NCBI GenBank assembly: GCA_963715045.1
Contig: CAVQRC010000026.1
Coordinates: 226,207 to 290,206, forward strand
Origin: CAVQRC01 sp963715045
Lineage (GTDB): Bacteria > Planctomycetota > Planctomycetia > Pirellulales > Lacipirellulaceae
Direction: 5' to 3'
Length of the DNA: 64,000 nucleotides
Positions 50,899-59,315 of this stretch are shown here, in pieces. The notes below the pieces were generated by a model. That model made no database searches. It was not told where the DNA came from and was given only the letters and a program-made list of their open reading frames with translations. The translations under genes were made by a program, and so were the position numbers. The first letter of the stretch is position 1. Each line of letters starts with the position of its first letter.

Positions 50899-51282
50899 GT
50901 GACGTACATGCAGATCAACGTCTCGACAAGGCACGGGCAACTCAGTGAAGCCGCTCAGAACAAAATCAAAGCCAAGGCCGAGAAGCTCAATCGGTTCTTC
51001 GATCGTCTGACGTCCATCGCGCTGACCGTTGACGTGAAGGACCCTGAAAACCCGGCTGTCGATATTCAAGTATCCGCCGAACACAAACATGATTTCGTCG
51101 CCCATGAGAAGGGAACCGAACTGATGGCGGCCGTGGATGCCGCGATCCAGAAAATGGAGCAGCAAATCCGCAAATACAAGGAACGTGTTCAATCCAGGCA
51201 CCGCAAGACCGATGTTCGACGTCAGCTCACCGAGGTGGATACACCTGCCGATGCTGAGGCCGAGCTCGATGCCAGCGAATGA
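50899..51282 (+). CDS. hpf: Ribosome hibernation promoting factor / ribosomal subunit interface protein
   Basis: A short-form HPF of about 127 residues: MQINVSTRHGQLSEAAQNKI (beta1-alpha1), LTSIALTVDVKDPENPAVD, AHEKGTELMAAVDAAIQKME and a basic tail QIRKYKERVQSRHRKT. It binds the 30S decoding region and silences or dimerises ribosomes in starvation. GGGAG 6 bases before GTG 50899 favours that start; the family-typical ATG (MQINVS) is at 50908. It is first in a same-strand series with ptsN, ptsH, ptsI, a neighbourhood that recalls the hpf-ptsN linkage of proteobacteria. Confidence 0.9.
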   Translation: MTYMQINVSTRHGQLSEAAQNKIKAKAEKLNRFFDRLTSIALTVDVKDPENPAVDIQVSAEHKHDFVAHEKGTELMAAVDAAIQKMEQQIRKYKERVQSRHRKTDVRRQLTEVDTPADAEAELDASE

Positions 51283-51394
51283 TACGCGTTGAGCGATTCA
51301 TATTCCGGACGGTGTAATCCAGCGGGGTTACGTTATCAGGCCCAGGGCCCTTCCCACCGTCCGGCCTAAACCATTCCTACCAGGGACTATCACG

Positions 51395-51871
51395 ATGAAT
51401 TTTGCCGATTTTGTGAGTCGCGATGCGATTCGCGCGGCGTTGGAGACCGAGGAGAAAGAGTCCGTCATACGAGAGATGGCCGCAGCGTTGCGGGACTCGG
51501 GCAATATCGCCGAAGATCAATACGAGAGCATCGTCGAAGCGATTCTCAAGCGTGAAGAGCTCGGAAGCACGGGCATCGGCCGCGGGGTGGCCGTCCCCCA
51601 TACCAAGCACCCCAGTGTCAGCAAGTTGGTCGGGACCGTCGCGGTCAGCCACGAAGGCGTCGATTTCGATGCCCTCGACGGGGAACCGGTGCATTTGCTG
51701 TTCCTGCTCGTCTCACCCCCGGATCGCCCCGGCGACCATTTGCGGGCCCTCGAAAACGTCTCGCGGCAGTTGCGGAGTGATACTTTTTGCAACTTTCTCA
51801 AGCAATGCAAGTCGCCCGACGACGTCTGGCACTTGCTCGAAGAAGCCGACAACGACCAATACGCGACCTAG
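51395..51871 (+). CDS. ptsN: PTS IIA-Ntr type protein (PtsN-like)
   Basis: A 158-residue single-domain EIIA of the fructose/nitrogen family. The phosphorylated histidine is His69 in GVAVPHTKHPSVSKL, equivalent to His73 of E. coli PtsN. ILKREELGSTGIGRGVAVPH is the conserved approach block, and LDGEPVHLLFLLVSPP the following strands. With no EIIB or EIIC nearby it is presumably regulatory, taking phosphate from HPr. It lies 112 bp after hpf and 62 bp before the HPr gene. Confidence 0.9.
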   Translation: MNFADFVSRDAIRAALETEEKESVIREMAAALRDSGNIAEDQYESIVEAILKREELGSTGIGRGVAVPHTKHPSVSKLVGTVAVSHEGVDFDALDGEPVHLLFLLVSPPDRPGDHLRALENVSRQLRSDTFCNFLKQCKSPDDVWHLLEEADNDQYAT

Positions 51872-51933
51872 CGCGCGACTCGAATCGCGCGTTCGGATTC
51901 TGCCTGACGCCGAGCTGAGAAGAGTGCGGAGTG

Positions 51934-52248
51934 ATGGCAACCACGTTTATGAGTGAAACCGTCGTATCGCGGAACATTCGCATCGCGAGTCCTGCGGGGC
52001 TGCACGCTCGGCCAGCCGAGTTGTTCGCCAAGAAGGCGCTGAGTTTCGCGGCACAAATTGAAATCATCAAAGGCGACCAGCGGGTCGACGCCAAAAGCAT
52101 TCTCCATATCCTCACGCTCGGAGCGACGCAGGGAACTGAACTCGTCATCCAGGCGCGGGGAGTAGACGCTGAGCAAGCGCTCGAGGCCCTGGTCGAACTC
52201 GTCAACAGCGACTTCGCTGCGGATCAAACACAAAACCAAGAGTCCTAG
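51934..52248 (+). CDS. ptsH: HPr phosphocarrier protein
   Basis: A 104-residue HPr. The active-site block is IASPAGLHARPAELFAKKA with the phosphorylated His24, and the regulatory-serine region reads RVDAKSILHILTLGATQGTE, with a Ser in the HPr-kinase position. The start is ambiguous among GTG 51931, ATG 51934 and ATG 51949; AAGAG at about 51920 suits the first two. The extra ~10 N-terminal residues relative to E. coli HPr are unremarkable. It accepts phosphate from Enzyme I, whose gene follows after 232 bp. Confidence 0.92.
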   Translation: MATTFMSETVVSRNIRIASPAGLHARPAELFAKKALSFAAQIEIIKGDQRVDAKSILHILTLGATQGTELVIQARGVDAEQALEALVELVNSDFAADQTQNQES

Positions 52249-52480
52249 CACGGGCCAGCTGCCCGCAAGAATCACCGCGACGAATCGCTACCTGAGCGTT
52301 CCCGCGAAAGCCGGTTTGCCGAGTCCCGACGGAAGTGCGTTCCCTCGGCCGCTCCACGCAGCCGCACTGCCCTTGCCGGTCGCCGTGCCACGACTCGTGA
52401 CAAAACGAGAGTTCGAGCCACCCCCCCGCGTCCCTCCCCAATGGGAACCCGGCGGTGCGACTCCGCTCGAATAATTCGCG

Positions 52481-54223
52481 ATGCTCCGTCTAAAAGGGAT
52501 CGCCGTTTCGCCCGGTGTTGCAATCGGCGAAGCACTGGTGATGGACACCGAGGGATTCCGCATCCCCCGGCGGTTCATTCAACGCGCCACCATCGAGCCT
52601 GAAGTCGCCCGGCTCGCCGCTGCCATCCAGGCCGCCAGCGAAGAGATCGAGCGGAATCGCGAACGCGTCGCCGAACGACTGGGTGAGCAATACGCGGCCA
52701 TCTTCTCCGCCCATTTGCAAATGCTCTGCGATCCGCAGCTTCGCAAAGAGCTCGAGGAGATGATCCGCGACCGTCACTATTCACCGGAGTATTCGGTCAG
52801 TCGCGCCCTGCGAAGATACGCCAAGGTGTTCCAGTCGCTCGAAGGAGACTACCTCTCGCATCGTGCGAGCGACATTTTCGATATCGAGAAGCGGCTGCTG
52901 AGACACCTGATTGGCCAGCGCCGCGAGGAAATCGCCAGCGTTACCTCGCCGATTCTCGTGCTCGCGCACGATCTCACTCCCAGCGAAACGGCCAACCTGA
53001 ATCCGAAATTCACGCTCGGCTTCGTTACCGAAATCGGCGGGCCGGGAAGCCACACCGCGATCGTCGCCGAAGGGCTCGGCATCCCCGCCGTCGTCGGCGT
53101 CGGTCCCTTCATTACCGATGTCTCCGGCGGTGAAGTCGTGATTGTCGATGGCGACGAGGGAATCGTGATCCTCGATCCTGACGAGGAGACGCTCGCCCGC
53201 TATCGCCACGAAGTTGAGGAGCACCGCTCGATTGCGGCCCGGCTGGAGACCCTCCGTGATCTGCCAGCCACGACCGTCGACGGCACGCGTATCCAATTGC
53301 TGGGCAATATCGAGTTTCCCCAGGAAGTGGAACTCTGCCACGCCCGCGGAGCCGACGGCGTCGGCCTGTACCGCACCGAGTTCCTCTACCTCGGAGCCGC
53401 CACCGAGCCCTCCGAGGACGTGCACTTCGCGGCCTACTTGCATGTCCTCGAGTCGATGGGCGATCGGCCCGTGGTAATCCGCACGCTCGATCTGGGCGCC
53501 GACAAACTGGCCACCGCACCACTCGCCGAGCCCGAGCCCAATCCGTTTCTCGGCTTGCGGAGTATTCGCCTGGCCCTCAATAACAAACCGATGTTCCGCA
53601 CTCAGTTGCGGGCGATCCTCCGGGCGAGCGTCCACGGCGAGCTGCGAATCATGTTCCCCCTGATTTCCACGCTCATCGAACTGCGGGCCGCCAAGAGTGT
53701 CCTGGCCGACGCGATGGAGGATCTCGAGGAGCAGGGAATCCCGTTCCGCCGCGATCTCAAGGTCGGCATGATGGTCGAAGTTCCTTCGGCGGTGATGATG
53801 CTCGATCGCTTCGCCGAGGAAGTCGACTTCTTCAGTATCGGAACGAACGATCTGATCCAGTACGCGCTCGCCGTCGATCGAAACAACAAGGAAGTGGCCA
53901 GCCTGTACACGCCCTCGGATCCGGCCGTGGTCCGGATGATCGATCACTCCATCCGCACCGCACGCCAGTTCGATGTTCCGGTCAGCTTGTGTGGACAGAT
54001 GAGCGGCATCCGCCGCTACACGATGCTGCTGCTGGGCCTCGGGCTCCGCAGCTTGAGCGTGGCGCCTACCGCCGTGCCCGAAATCAAACAGGTTTGCCGC
54101 AGCGTAACCATTGAACAATGCGAACGTGTCGCCGAACACGTCTTAACCCTGGAAAGCGCGCAACAGGTCAGGACCTACCTCAATGAGGAGCTCATCAAGA
54201 TCCTGCCCGGGTTGCCAATCTAG
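52481..54223 (+). CDS. ptsI: Phosphoenolpyruvate-protein phosphotransferase (Enzyme I)
   Basis: A 580-residue Enzyme I of normal length. The phospho-histidine is His191 in GGPGSHTAIVAEGLGIPAVV, and the PEP-binding TIM-barrel motifs are GVGLYRTEFLYL, VIRTLDLGADK, and DFFSIGTNDLIQYALAVDRN, ending with VPVSLCGQMSG. It transfers phosphate from PEP to HPr. The MLRLKGIAVSPGVAIGEALV start is standard. It follows ptsH on the same strand with a 232-bp spacer containing only a weak GGGC/GCCC hairpin, and precedes the RNase E/G gene by 9 bp. Confidence 0.95.
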   Translation: MLRLKGIAVSPGVAIGEALVMDTEGFRIPRRFIQRATIEPEVARLAAAIQAASEEIERNRERVAERLGEQYAAIFSAHLQMLCDPQLRKELEEMIRDRHYSPEYSVSRALRRYAKVFQSLEGDYLSHRASDIFDIEKRLLRHLIGQRREEIASVTSPILVLAHDLTPSETANLNPKFTLGFVTEIGGPGSHTAIVAEGLGIPAVVGVGPFITDVSGGEVVIVDGDEGIVILDPDEETLARYRHEVEEHRSIAARLETLRDLPATTVDGTRIQLLGNIEFPQEVELCHARGADGVGLYRTEFLYLGAATEPSEDVHFAAYLHVLESMGDRPVVIRTLDLGADKLATAPLAEPEPNPFLGLRSIRLALNNKPMFRTQLRAILRASVHGELRIMFPLISTLIELRAAKSVLADAMEDLEEQGIPFRRDLKVGMMVEVPSAVMMLDRFAEEVDFFSIGTNDLIQYALAVDRNNKEVASLYTPSDPAVVRMIDHSIRTARQFDVPVSLCGQMSGIRRYTMLLLGLGLRSLSVAPTAVPEIKQVCRSVTIEQCERVAEHVLTLESAQQVRTYLNEELIKILPGLPI

Positions 54224-54232
54224 CGAGAAGCC

Positions 54233-55936
54233 ATGACTCGAACCAACGCAAGTCCGTCCAAGCGACCGACGCCCGCCACAGCCATGAAACAGGAAATGCT
54301 GATCAACGTGGCCCAGGCCGAGGAGTGCCGGATCGCGATTGTCGAAGACGGTCAGCTCGAAGAACTCTACATCGAGCGGAGCAGCCAGGACAATTACGTC
54401 GGCAACATTTACAAAGGCAAGATCGTCAACCTCGAGCCGAGCATCCAGGCCGCGTTTGTCGACTTCGGTGTCGGCCGCAACGGCTTTCTGCATATCAGCG
54501 ACGTCGAGTCACAGTACTTCCGCCAGGGAGGGTATGACCCGGATCGGCCGATTCAACCCGATGGGACGCAGTCGGAGAAGGGACACCGCGGCGAAGGTGG
54601 GCGGGGGGAAGGCGGCCCGGACGACGAGGCCGCCAACGGCCGCGGACAACGGGGTAAAGGGGGCCCCCGCCGACACAGCACACGACCGCGAATCAAACCT
54701 CCCATCCAGGAGATCTTTCAGAAGGGCGACCAAGTACTCGTGCAGGTGATCAAGGAAGGCATGGGGACCAAGGGCCCTACCCTGTCGACCTACATCAGCA
54801 TCCCGGGGCGGTACCTCGTATTGATGCCGGCCCTGGGCCGGATCGGCGTGTCGCGCAAGATCGAAGACGAGGACGCCCGCCGCCGACTCCGCGATATCCT
54901 CCGCGAACTCAATCCGCCCAAGGGACTCGGCTTTATCGTCCGTACGGCCGGCACCGATCGGACCAAGCAGGAGTTGTCACGCGACCTGGCCTACCTCGTG
55001 CGACTCTGGAAAGTAATCGTTCGCCGGATCAAGAAAGCCGAAGCGCCGGTAGACATCTACCAGGAAAGCGACATGATCATTCGCACGATTCGTGACATTT
55101 TCACGAATCAGGTCGACTCGATTCTCGTCGACGAGCCATCGGCCTACGAGCGGGCGAAAGAGTTCCTCCAGATCGTGATGCCGCGGTTCGTCAATCGACT
55201 GCAGCTCTACGAAGGCAAGGAGCCGCTGTTCCACAAGTACCGTCTCGACGAAGAAATCGCCAAGATCAACCAGCGTACGGTCCCCCTGGTCGGAGGTGGA
55301 TCGCTCGTCATCGACCAGACCGAGGCCCTGGTTGCGATCGACGTCAACAGCGGCAACTTTCGCACCGATGGGACGGCCGAAGAGTCGGCCTACCAGCTCA
55401 ACCAGATCGCCGCCCGTGAGATCGCCCGTCAGCTCCGGCTCCGCGACCTGGGCGGCGTGGTCGTGAACGACTTTATCGACATGCGCAAGGACAAGCATCG
55501 CCGCAGCGTCGAGCACACCCTCCGCGACGCCGTCAAACGGGATCGCGCCCGAACCAAGATCTTGCGGACCAGCCCCTTCGGACTCATTGAAATGACGAGG
55601 CAGCGGATTCGCCCCAGCCTCAAACGGAGCGTCTTTCGCGAGTGCCCTTCCTGCAGCGGCAGCGGGCTCGTCAAGACGGCCGAGAGCATGGCCATCGAGG
55701 TGATCCGCAAAATCCATCTCGCCGCCCAGAAAGAGCAGGTGGCGAAGATCACCGTCACCGTCGAGGAACAAGTCTCCAATTACCTCAACAATCGCAAGCG
55801 GAAAGAGCTCGCGATCCTCGAAGAAGAACGTGAGGTGATCATTCATATCATCGGCCAGGAAGACCTCTCGCCCGAAACCCTGAAAATCGAGTGCGAAGAC
55901 TCCTCGGGACGGGAGATCCGTGTCCCCCTCAATTGA
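54233..55936 (+). CDS. Ribonuclease E/G family endoribonuclease
   Basis: A 567-residue RNase of the Rne/Rng family. The S1 domain (LYIERSSQDNYVGNIYKGKI to GFLHISDVE) carries a roughly 60-residue Gly/Arg-rich insertion (about 100-160) before KPPIQEIFQKGDQVLVQV. RNase H-like and DNase I-like subdomains follow; the catalytic aspartates are in VAIDVNSGNF and GGVVVNDFIDMR, and the Zn-link cysteines in FRECPSCSGSGLVKT. It lacks a degradosome tail, so it is closer to RNase G. The start may be ATG 54233 (GAGAAG just upstream) or the family-typical ATG 54284 (MKQEMLINVAQAEE). It is 9 bp after ptsI. Confidence 0.92.
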   Translation: MTRTNASPSKRPTPATAMKQEMLINVAQAEECRIAIVEDGQLEELYIERSSQDNYVGNIYKGKIVNLEPSIQAAFVDFGVGRNGFLHISDVESQYFRQGGYDPDRPIQPDGTQSEKGHRGEGGRGEGGPDDEAANGRGQRGKGGPRRHSTRPRIKPPIQEIFQKGDQVLVQVIKEGMGTKGPTLSTYISIPGRYLVLMPALGRIGVSRKIEDEDARRRLRDILRELNPPKGLGFIVRTAGTDRTKQELSRDLAYLVRLWKVIVRRIKKAEAPVDIYQESDMIIRTIRDIFTNQVDSILVDEPSAYERAKEFLQIVMPRFVNRLQLYEGKEPLFHKYRLDEEIAKINQRTVPLVGGGSLVIDQTEALVAIDVNSGNFRTDGTAEESAYQLNQIAAREIARQLRLRDLGGVVVNDFIDMRKDKHRRSVEHTLRDAVKRDRARTKILRTSPFGLIEMTRQRIRPSLKRSVFRECPSCSGSGLVKTAESMAIEVIRKIHLAAQKEQVAKITVTVEEQVSNYLNNRKRKELAILEEEREVIIHIIGQEDLSPETLKIECEDSSGREIRVPLN

Positions 55937-56424
55937 CGGCGACCCAACCCGACCTGTGGATCGCGGTGAGGGGCAGGTGAGGGGCGTCAGAGGACGCGAG
56001 CGTTTACTTGGGTAGAACAACGAGGGCAAAGCCGGGGGAAGCTTGGATCTGCGACGTGCCTCGACGGTGCCGTGAAACCGTCGCAGTCGATTCCGCGCCC
56101 TGAGCGTTCGGACACCGCGTTCGTGCACTGGTGATTCCGCCGTGTCCCCCGGCAACGCCGGAGGCTCCGGTAAACGCGGACGCGAGCCGGTGCCCGCCTC
56201 CAGCCTCCAGCCTCCAGCCTCCAGCCTCCAGCCTCCAGCCTCCGCTCCAGCCTCCAGCCTCCAGTCTCCAGCCTCCAGCCTCCAGCCTCCAGTCTCCAGC
56301 CTCCAGCCTCCAGCCTCCAGCCTCCAGCCTCACACCTTCAGAAGCCCCCTCGACGCCACGCCATGGCCTCGATACATTATGGGGCTCTCGCAAACCCGTT
56401 CAGACATTCGCAGAGGCTCGTGCC
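55937..56424. other. Intergenic region upstream of rplU with a heptanucleotide repeat array
   Basis: 488 bp. The only striking content is the 7-bp tandem array at 56196-56331, which by lacking stop codons creates false long frames on both strands. An AGAGG ribosome site for rplU lies at 56412-56416. Confidence 0.5.
56196..56331 (+). repeat. Heptanucleotide tandem repeat (CCTCCAG)n
   Basis: About 19 units of CCTCCAG over 136 bp, with a few substituted units (a GTCTCCA variant twice and one interrupted CCGCTCCAG). A second, shorter array of the same motif lies at 58806-58870. Non-coding; probably replication slippage. Confidence 0.92.
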
Positions 56425-56740
56425 ATGTATGCCATCATCGACGACGGTGGCCACCAATATAAGGTCGAAGAAGGTCAGGAACTGGACCTCGATTTCCGGG
56501 ACGAAGTTTCCACGGGCGACGAGATTACGTTCGATCGCGTGTTGGCGGTCGGGGGCGAAGACGGGATTCAGCTCGGTCGCCCGACCGTTGAGGGGGCCAG
56601 CGTAGTCGCGAAGGTGCTCGGACCGGTCAAGGGTGAGAAACTCACGGTCCAGAAGTTCCGCCGCCGCAAGAACAGTCGCTCCAAGACGGGCCACCGGTCG
56701 ATCTACACGCGGGTTGCGATCAGCAAGAATCGGCACCTGA
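56425..56740 (+). CDS. rplU: Large ribosomal subunit protein bL21, frameshifted near the end
   Basis: Start ATG 56425 (MYAIIDDGGHQYKVEEGQEL) with AGAGG upstream. The body matches bL21: GDEITFDRVLAVGGEDGIQL, GRPTVEGASVVAKVLG, VQKFRRRKNSRSKTGHRSIY. As written the frame reads on past TRVAISKN for about 60 unrelated residues. Removing one A of the AA at 56728-56729 gives TRVAISKIGT and a stop at 56738-56740, a normal 104-residue protein. Because bL21 is a universal ribosomal protein, the shift is almost certainly a sequence error. The usual partner rpmA (bL27) is not downstream; a convergent membrane-protein gene is instead. Confidence 0.93.
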
Positions 56741-56801
56741 GCCACCGGCGAAGTTCACACCGGCTGCCGCCCGAGCCCTCTCGATCGCTGCGTACCTCCT
56801 G

Positions 56802-58403
56802 CTACCGTACCGGCAGGCGAAAACAGGCGGCTTCCTGGTCGTTACGCACCACGAGGAATGGACCCGCCAAGGCCGGCGGATTCCACGTCTTGCCGGAGAG
56901 CGCCGTGAACCGCGTCAGCTCCTGATGCCTCTCTGAATCGGGCTCGACGAGAACCACCTCGCCACGCTCGCTCATCACCAGCAGCGTGTCGCCGACCAGC
57001 AGCAATTGTCCGTGGCCGTAGCGACCCTGCTTCCAACGCCGCGTGCCGCTCGCCGCCTCGAGGCACACCATGATCCCGTCGTCGAGACCGTAGATGAAGC
57101 CCTCGTGCACGACAAAGTTGGCGAACTTCGACTTCAGCCGATTCGTCTCCCACAACGCCGTGACCGACCACGCCCCGTCCGAATCGTGGGCGACCTGCAA
57201 CATGGCGGCCCCGGTTCCGTAGCCGCTGGAAACCAGCACCCGATTGCCTTCCAACGGCATGGGCGGACAGATGTGTGGATGACCTCCCCGCCAGGGATGC
57301 GACCACAGCACGACACCCGTGTCTGCGTCGTGTCCCGAAATCGCATTGTTGAAAATCACGATCTGCCGCCCGACGTCGAACTCAGCCAGCAGTGGCGAGC
57401 TGTAGTGCGCCGAACTGTCGCCGCCTGCCCACACAGGATCCCCCGTCGCGATGTCATAGGCAACGACGGCTCGCCCATCCTTTCCCCCGCGCTGACGACC
57501 ACTCGCTCACCATCCACCAGAGGTGAACCGCTCACGCCCCATTCCGGCGGTCGGCCGTCGTTCTCGATCATGATGTTCGTTGCCCAACGCACCGATCCGT
57601 CGTAGAGATCCAGGCAGTTGAGAATCCCCGTCGCGCCGACGGTGAATACTCGCTCGCCGGCGATCGTCGGCACACTCCGTGGCCCTACCCCGGCGATCGT
57701 CGTTTCGTAGCGGGCGTCGTCGCCGTGCGCCCAGATGAGTTCGCCCGTTTGCAGGTCGTAGCAGGTCACCAGCTCTTGCTCGCCCCGCTGTTCCATCGTG
57801 ATTGCCGAGCGACCCGCGATGGCAAATCCGGACCACCCCGCCCCGATCGCCTGTCGCCACAATTCGTCGGGCGGTTGGGTTTCCCAGTCGCGAGCCAGCA
57901 GCGGTCCCGGCAGTTGACCGTTGCGATCGGGCCCGTAAATCTGGGGGTAGTTCTGCTCCGCGGGGATCCCCCGCCGAGCTCGAGCGGTCTTGATCTGTCG
58001 CCCCGGCTGTCGTCGCGGATCTTCGTCTTGACGTCGATCCCGCGAGAGGAAGTGGCGGAAGTTCCGCCGTCGCCCACCGCCACTCGAGCACCGGCACGAG
58101 GTCGCCGGTCACCCCGCGAATTCGCAGGGTCGCTGTCGCGAGCCCCAGCAGCACGAATACGCCCCCCAGCCAGATGAGCCGAGTCCCCCACTTCAGTCGT
58201 GAAAACAGCACGACCCAGATCAGCAGCAGCCCCGTCGCGGCGACCGCGACCTCGGCGGTTTGGATGTTTCGATGCTGTTGATCGAGGTCGTCGAAGTACT
58301 GATACCAGTACACTGCGGCGGCGGCGAAGAACACGATCAGACAGGCAGGCCACCAGCGAATGCCGCGGCTTCGCGGTTCCGGAGCTTCAACAGGCACTTG
58401 CAT
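56802..58403 (-). CDS. Membrane-anchored PQQ-like beta-propeller protein, broken by two frameshifts
   Basis: Reading from the ATG complementary to 58401-58403: three hydrophobic segments (WWPACLIVFFAAAAVYWYQY, VAATGLLLIWVVLFSRL, IWLGGVFVLLGLATATL), then a linker, then a propeller with PQQ/quinoprotein-alcohol-dehydrogenase-like repeats (YPQIYGPDRNGQLPGPLL, GELIWAHGDDARYETT, GILNCLDLYDGSVRWATN, GVVLWSHPWRGGHPHI, GIMVCLEAASGTRRWKQ). The frame changes once near 57962-57965 (one apparent extra G in GGGG) and once at 57484-57488 (one apparent missing C in CCCCC). The repaired length is about 533 residues. Such planctomycete proteins are probably extracytoplasmic interaction scaffolds; enzymatic quinone binding is not evident. 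Convergent with rplU. Confidence 0.82.
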
Positions 58404-58805
58404 TTTGGAGAATCTCGCAACTTCAGCCGTGACGCGTACCCTTCGACCCTACCTTGATAACACATTTGGGCAATGTAGGCGGGGCACTCCGTGACCCGAT
58501 GTGGCGATAGCCTTCGGCCAGGCATCAGCGTCAGCAGCCGTAAAGCCGACCTTAGCGTTCGCCGAGAGCAGGACTACATGCTCTCCTTGACTGACGCGAT
58601 AATCCGTCGACGGATGCAGGCTGCCCAGGGAGACGACGCTGCGGACCACGGGTTGCCGGTTCGGCACATGTGCGGCCGGATGAGGACCGACGAAGCAGCG
58701 ATGACGGATCGTGAAGATTGGGCAATGATCGCGCGCGAGTGTCGACGGCGTCTTTGACTGCGGTCGCCTCCAGCCCCCACCCCTCACCCTCACTCACCCC
58801 TCACA

Positions 58806-58870
58806 CCCTCCACCCTCCACCCTCCACCCTCCAGCCTCCAGCCTCCAGCCTCCAGCCTCCAGTCTCCAGC
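58806..58870 (+). repeat. Second heptanucleotide tandem repeat, CCACCCT then CCAGCCT units
   Basis: Three CCACCCT units followed by about five CCAGCCT units and one CCAGTCT, the same family as the array at 56196-56331. Confidence 0.88.
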
Positions 58871-59128
58871 CCGAACTTTTTTCACGAATTTCCTCCGCCC
58901 CGCGCATCGCCCCGGCCAGGCCCTCGAATTGCCCCGGCGCCCGGGGAAAACGGCGAATCCGCCTCTTCATCGGCCCTTAACCATTCGCTCTGGTTTGCCC
59001 GGTCGCTTGCCACAACCCCTTGTATGACAGCAACTTGCAACACACAAGATTTTGGATTGACGGCTTCGCCCAGATCCGTAAGATCAATCCTCACCTGGCC
59101 CTTATGTGGTAGTCGAAAATCGAGATAG

Positions 59129-59175
59129 CTACAACATGTTGTGGTTTCAGGGTCGATAACCCTTCTATAGAGGGG
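59129..59175 (+). promoter_or_regulatory. Candidate paired NrdR boxes upstream of nrdJ
   Basis: The perfect palindrome ACAACATGTTGT (59131-59142) fits the core CwA-AT-TwG positions of the NrdR box. A weaker palindrome around TCTATAGA (59164-59171) is centred exactly 31 bp downstream, the three-turn spacing typical of NrdR box pairs. They end 141 bp before the nrdJ start. Confidence 0.55.
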
Positions 59176-59315
59176 TATGCAGGGCGTGATGCGAGCGTTC
59201 TGCTTAAAGGAAGCTCGGCAGGACAGCCGAGAACATCTAGTGGGTGCGTATACGTTTGTATACATTTCGGTAGGGATGCCCTTCTTGCGGGCCAAACGAA
59301 GGAGTGCTTCACACA

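Larger units (their letters stand above)
58404..59315. other. Long divergent intergenic region upstream of nrdJ
   Basis: 912 bp. It contains the heptanucleotide array at 58806-58870 and two spaced palindromes at 59129-59175 (candidate NrdR boxes). No gene with family features is seen; frames at 58449-58797 are low-complexity-driven. No cobalamin riboswitch core was found despite the B12-dependent product. Confidence 0.5.

Noticed and set aside
56131..56424. A long 5' extension of the rplU frame made of PPASSLQ repeats
   Set aside because: It comes from the stop-free 7-bp repeat; bL21 starts at its normal MYAII residue at 56425 with a ribosome site.
56741..56925. A 60-residue C-terminal extension of bL21
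   Set aside because: It appears only because of one extra base at 56728-56729; the corrected frame ends normally at 56740.
56196..58870. CRISPR array suspected from regularly repeated 7-bp units
   Set aside because: Units are contiguous without spacers and far too short; no cas genes in the window.
59000..59315. Cobalamin riboswitch upstream of nrdJ
   Set aside because: The conserved B12-box core and multi-stem order could not be found; the palindromes fit NrdR boxes better.
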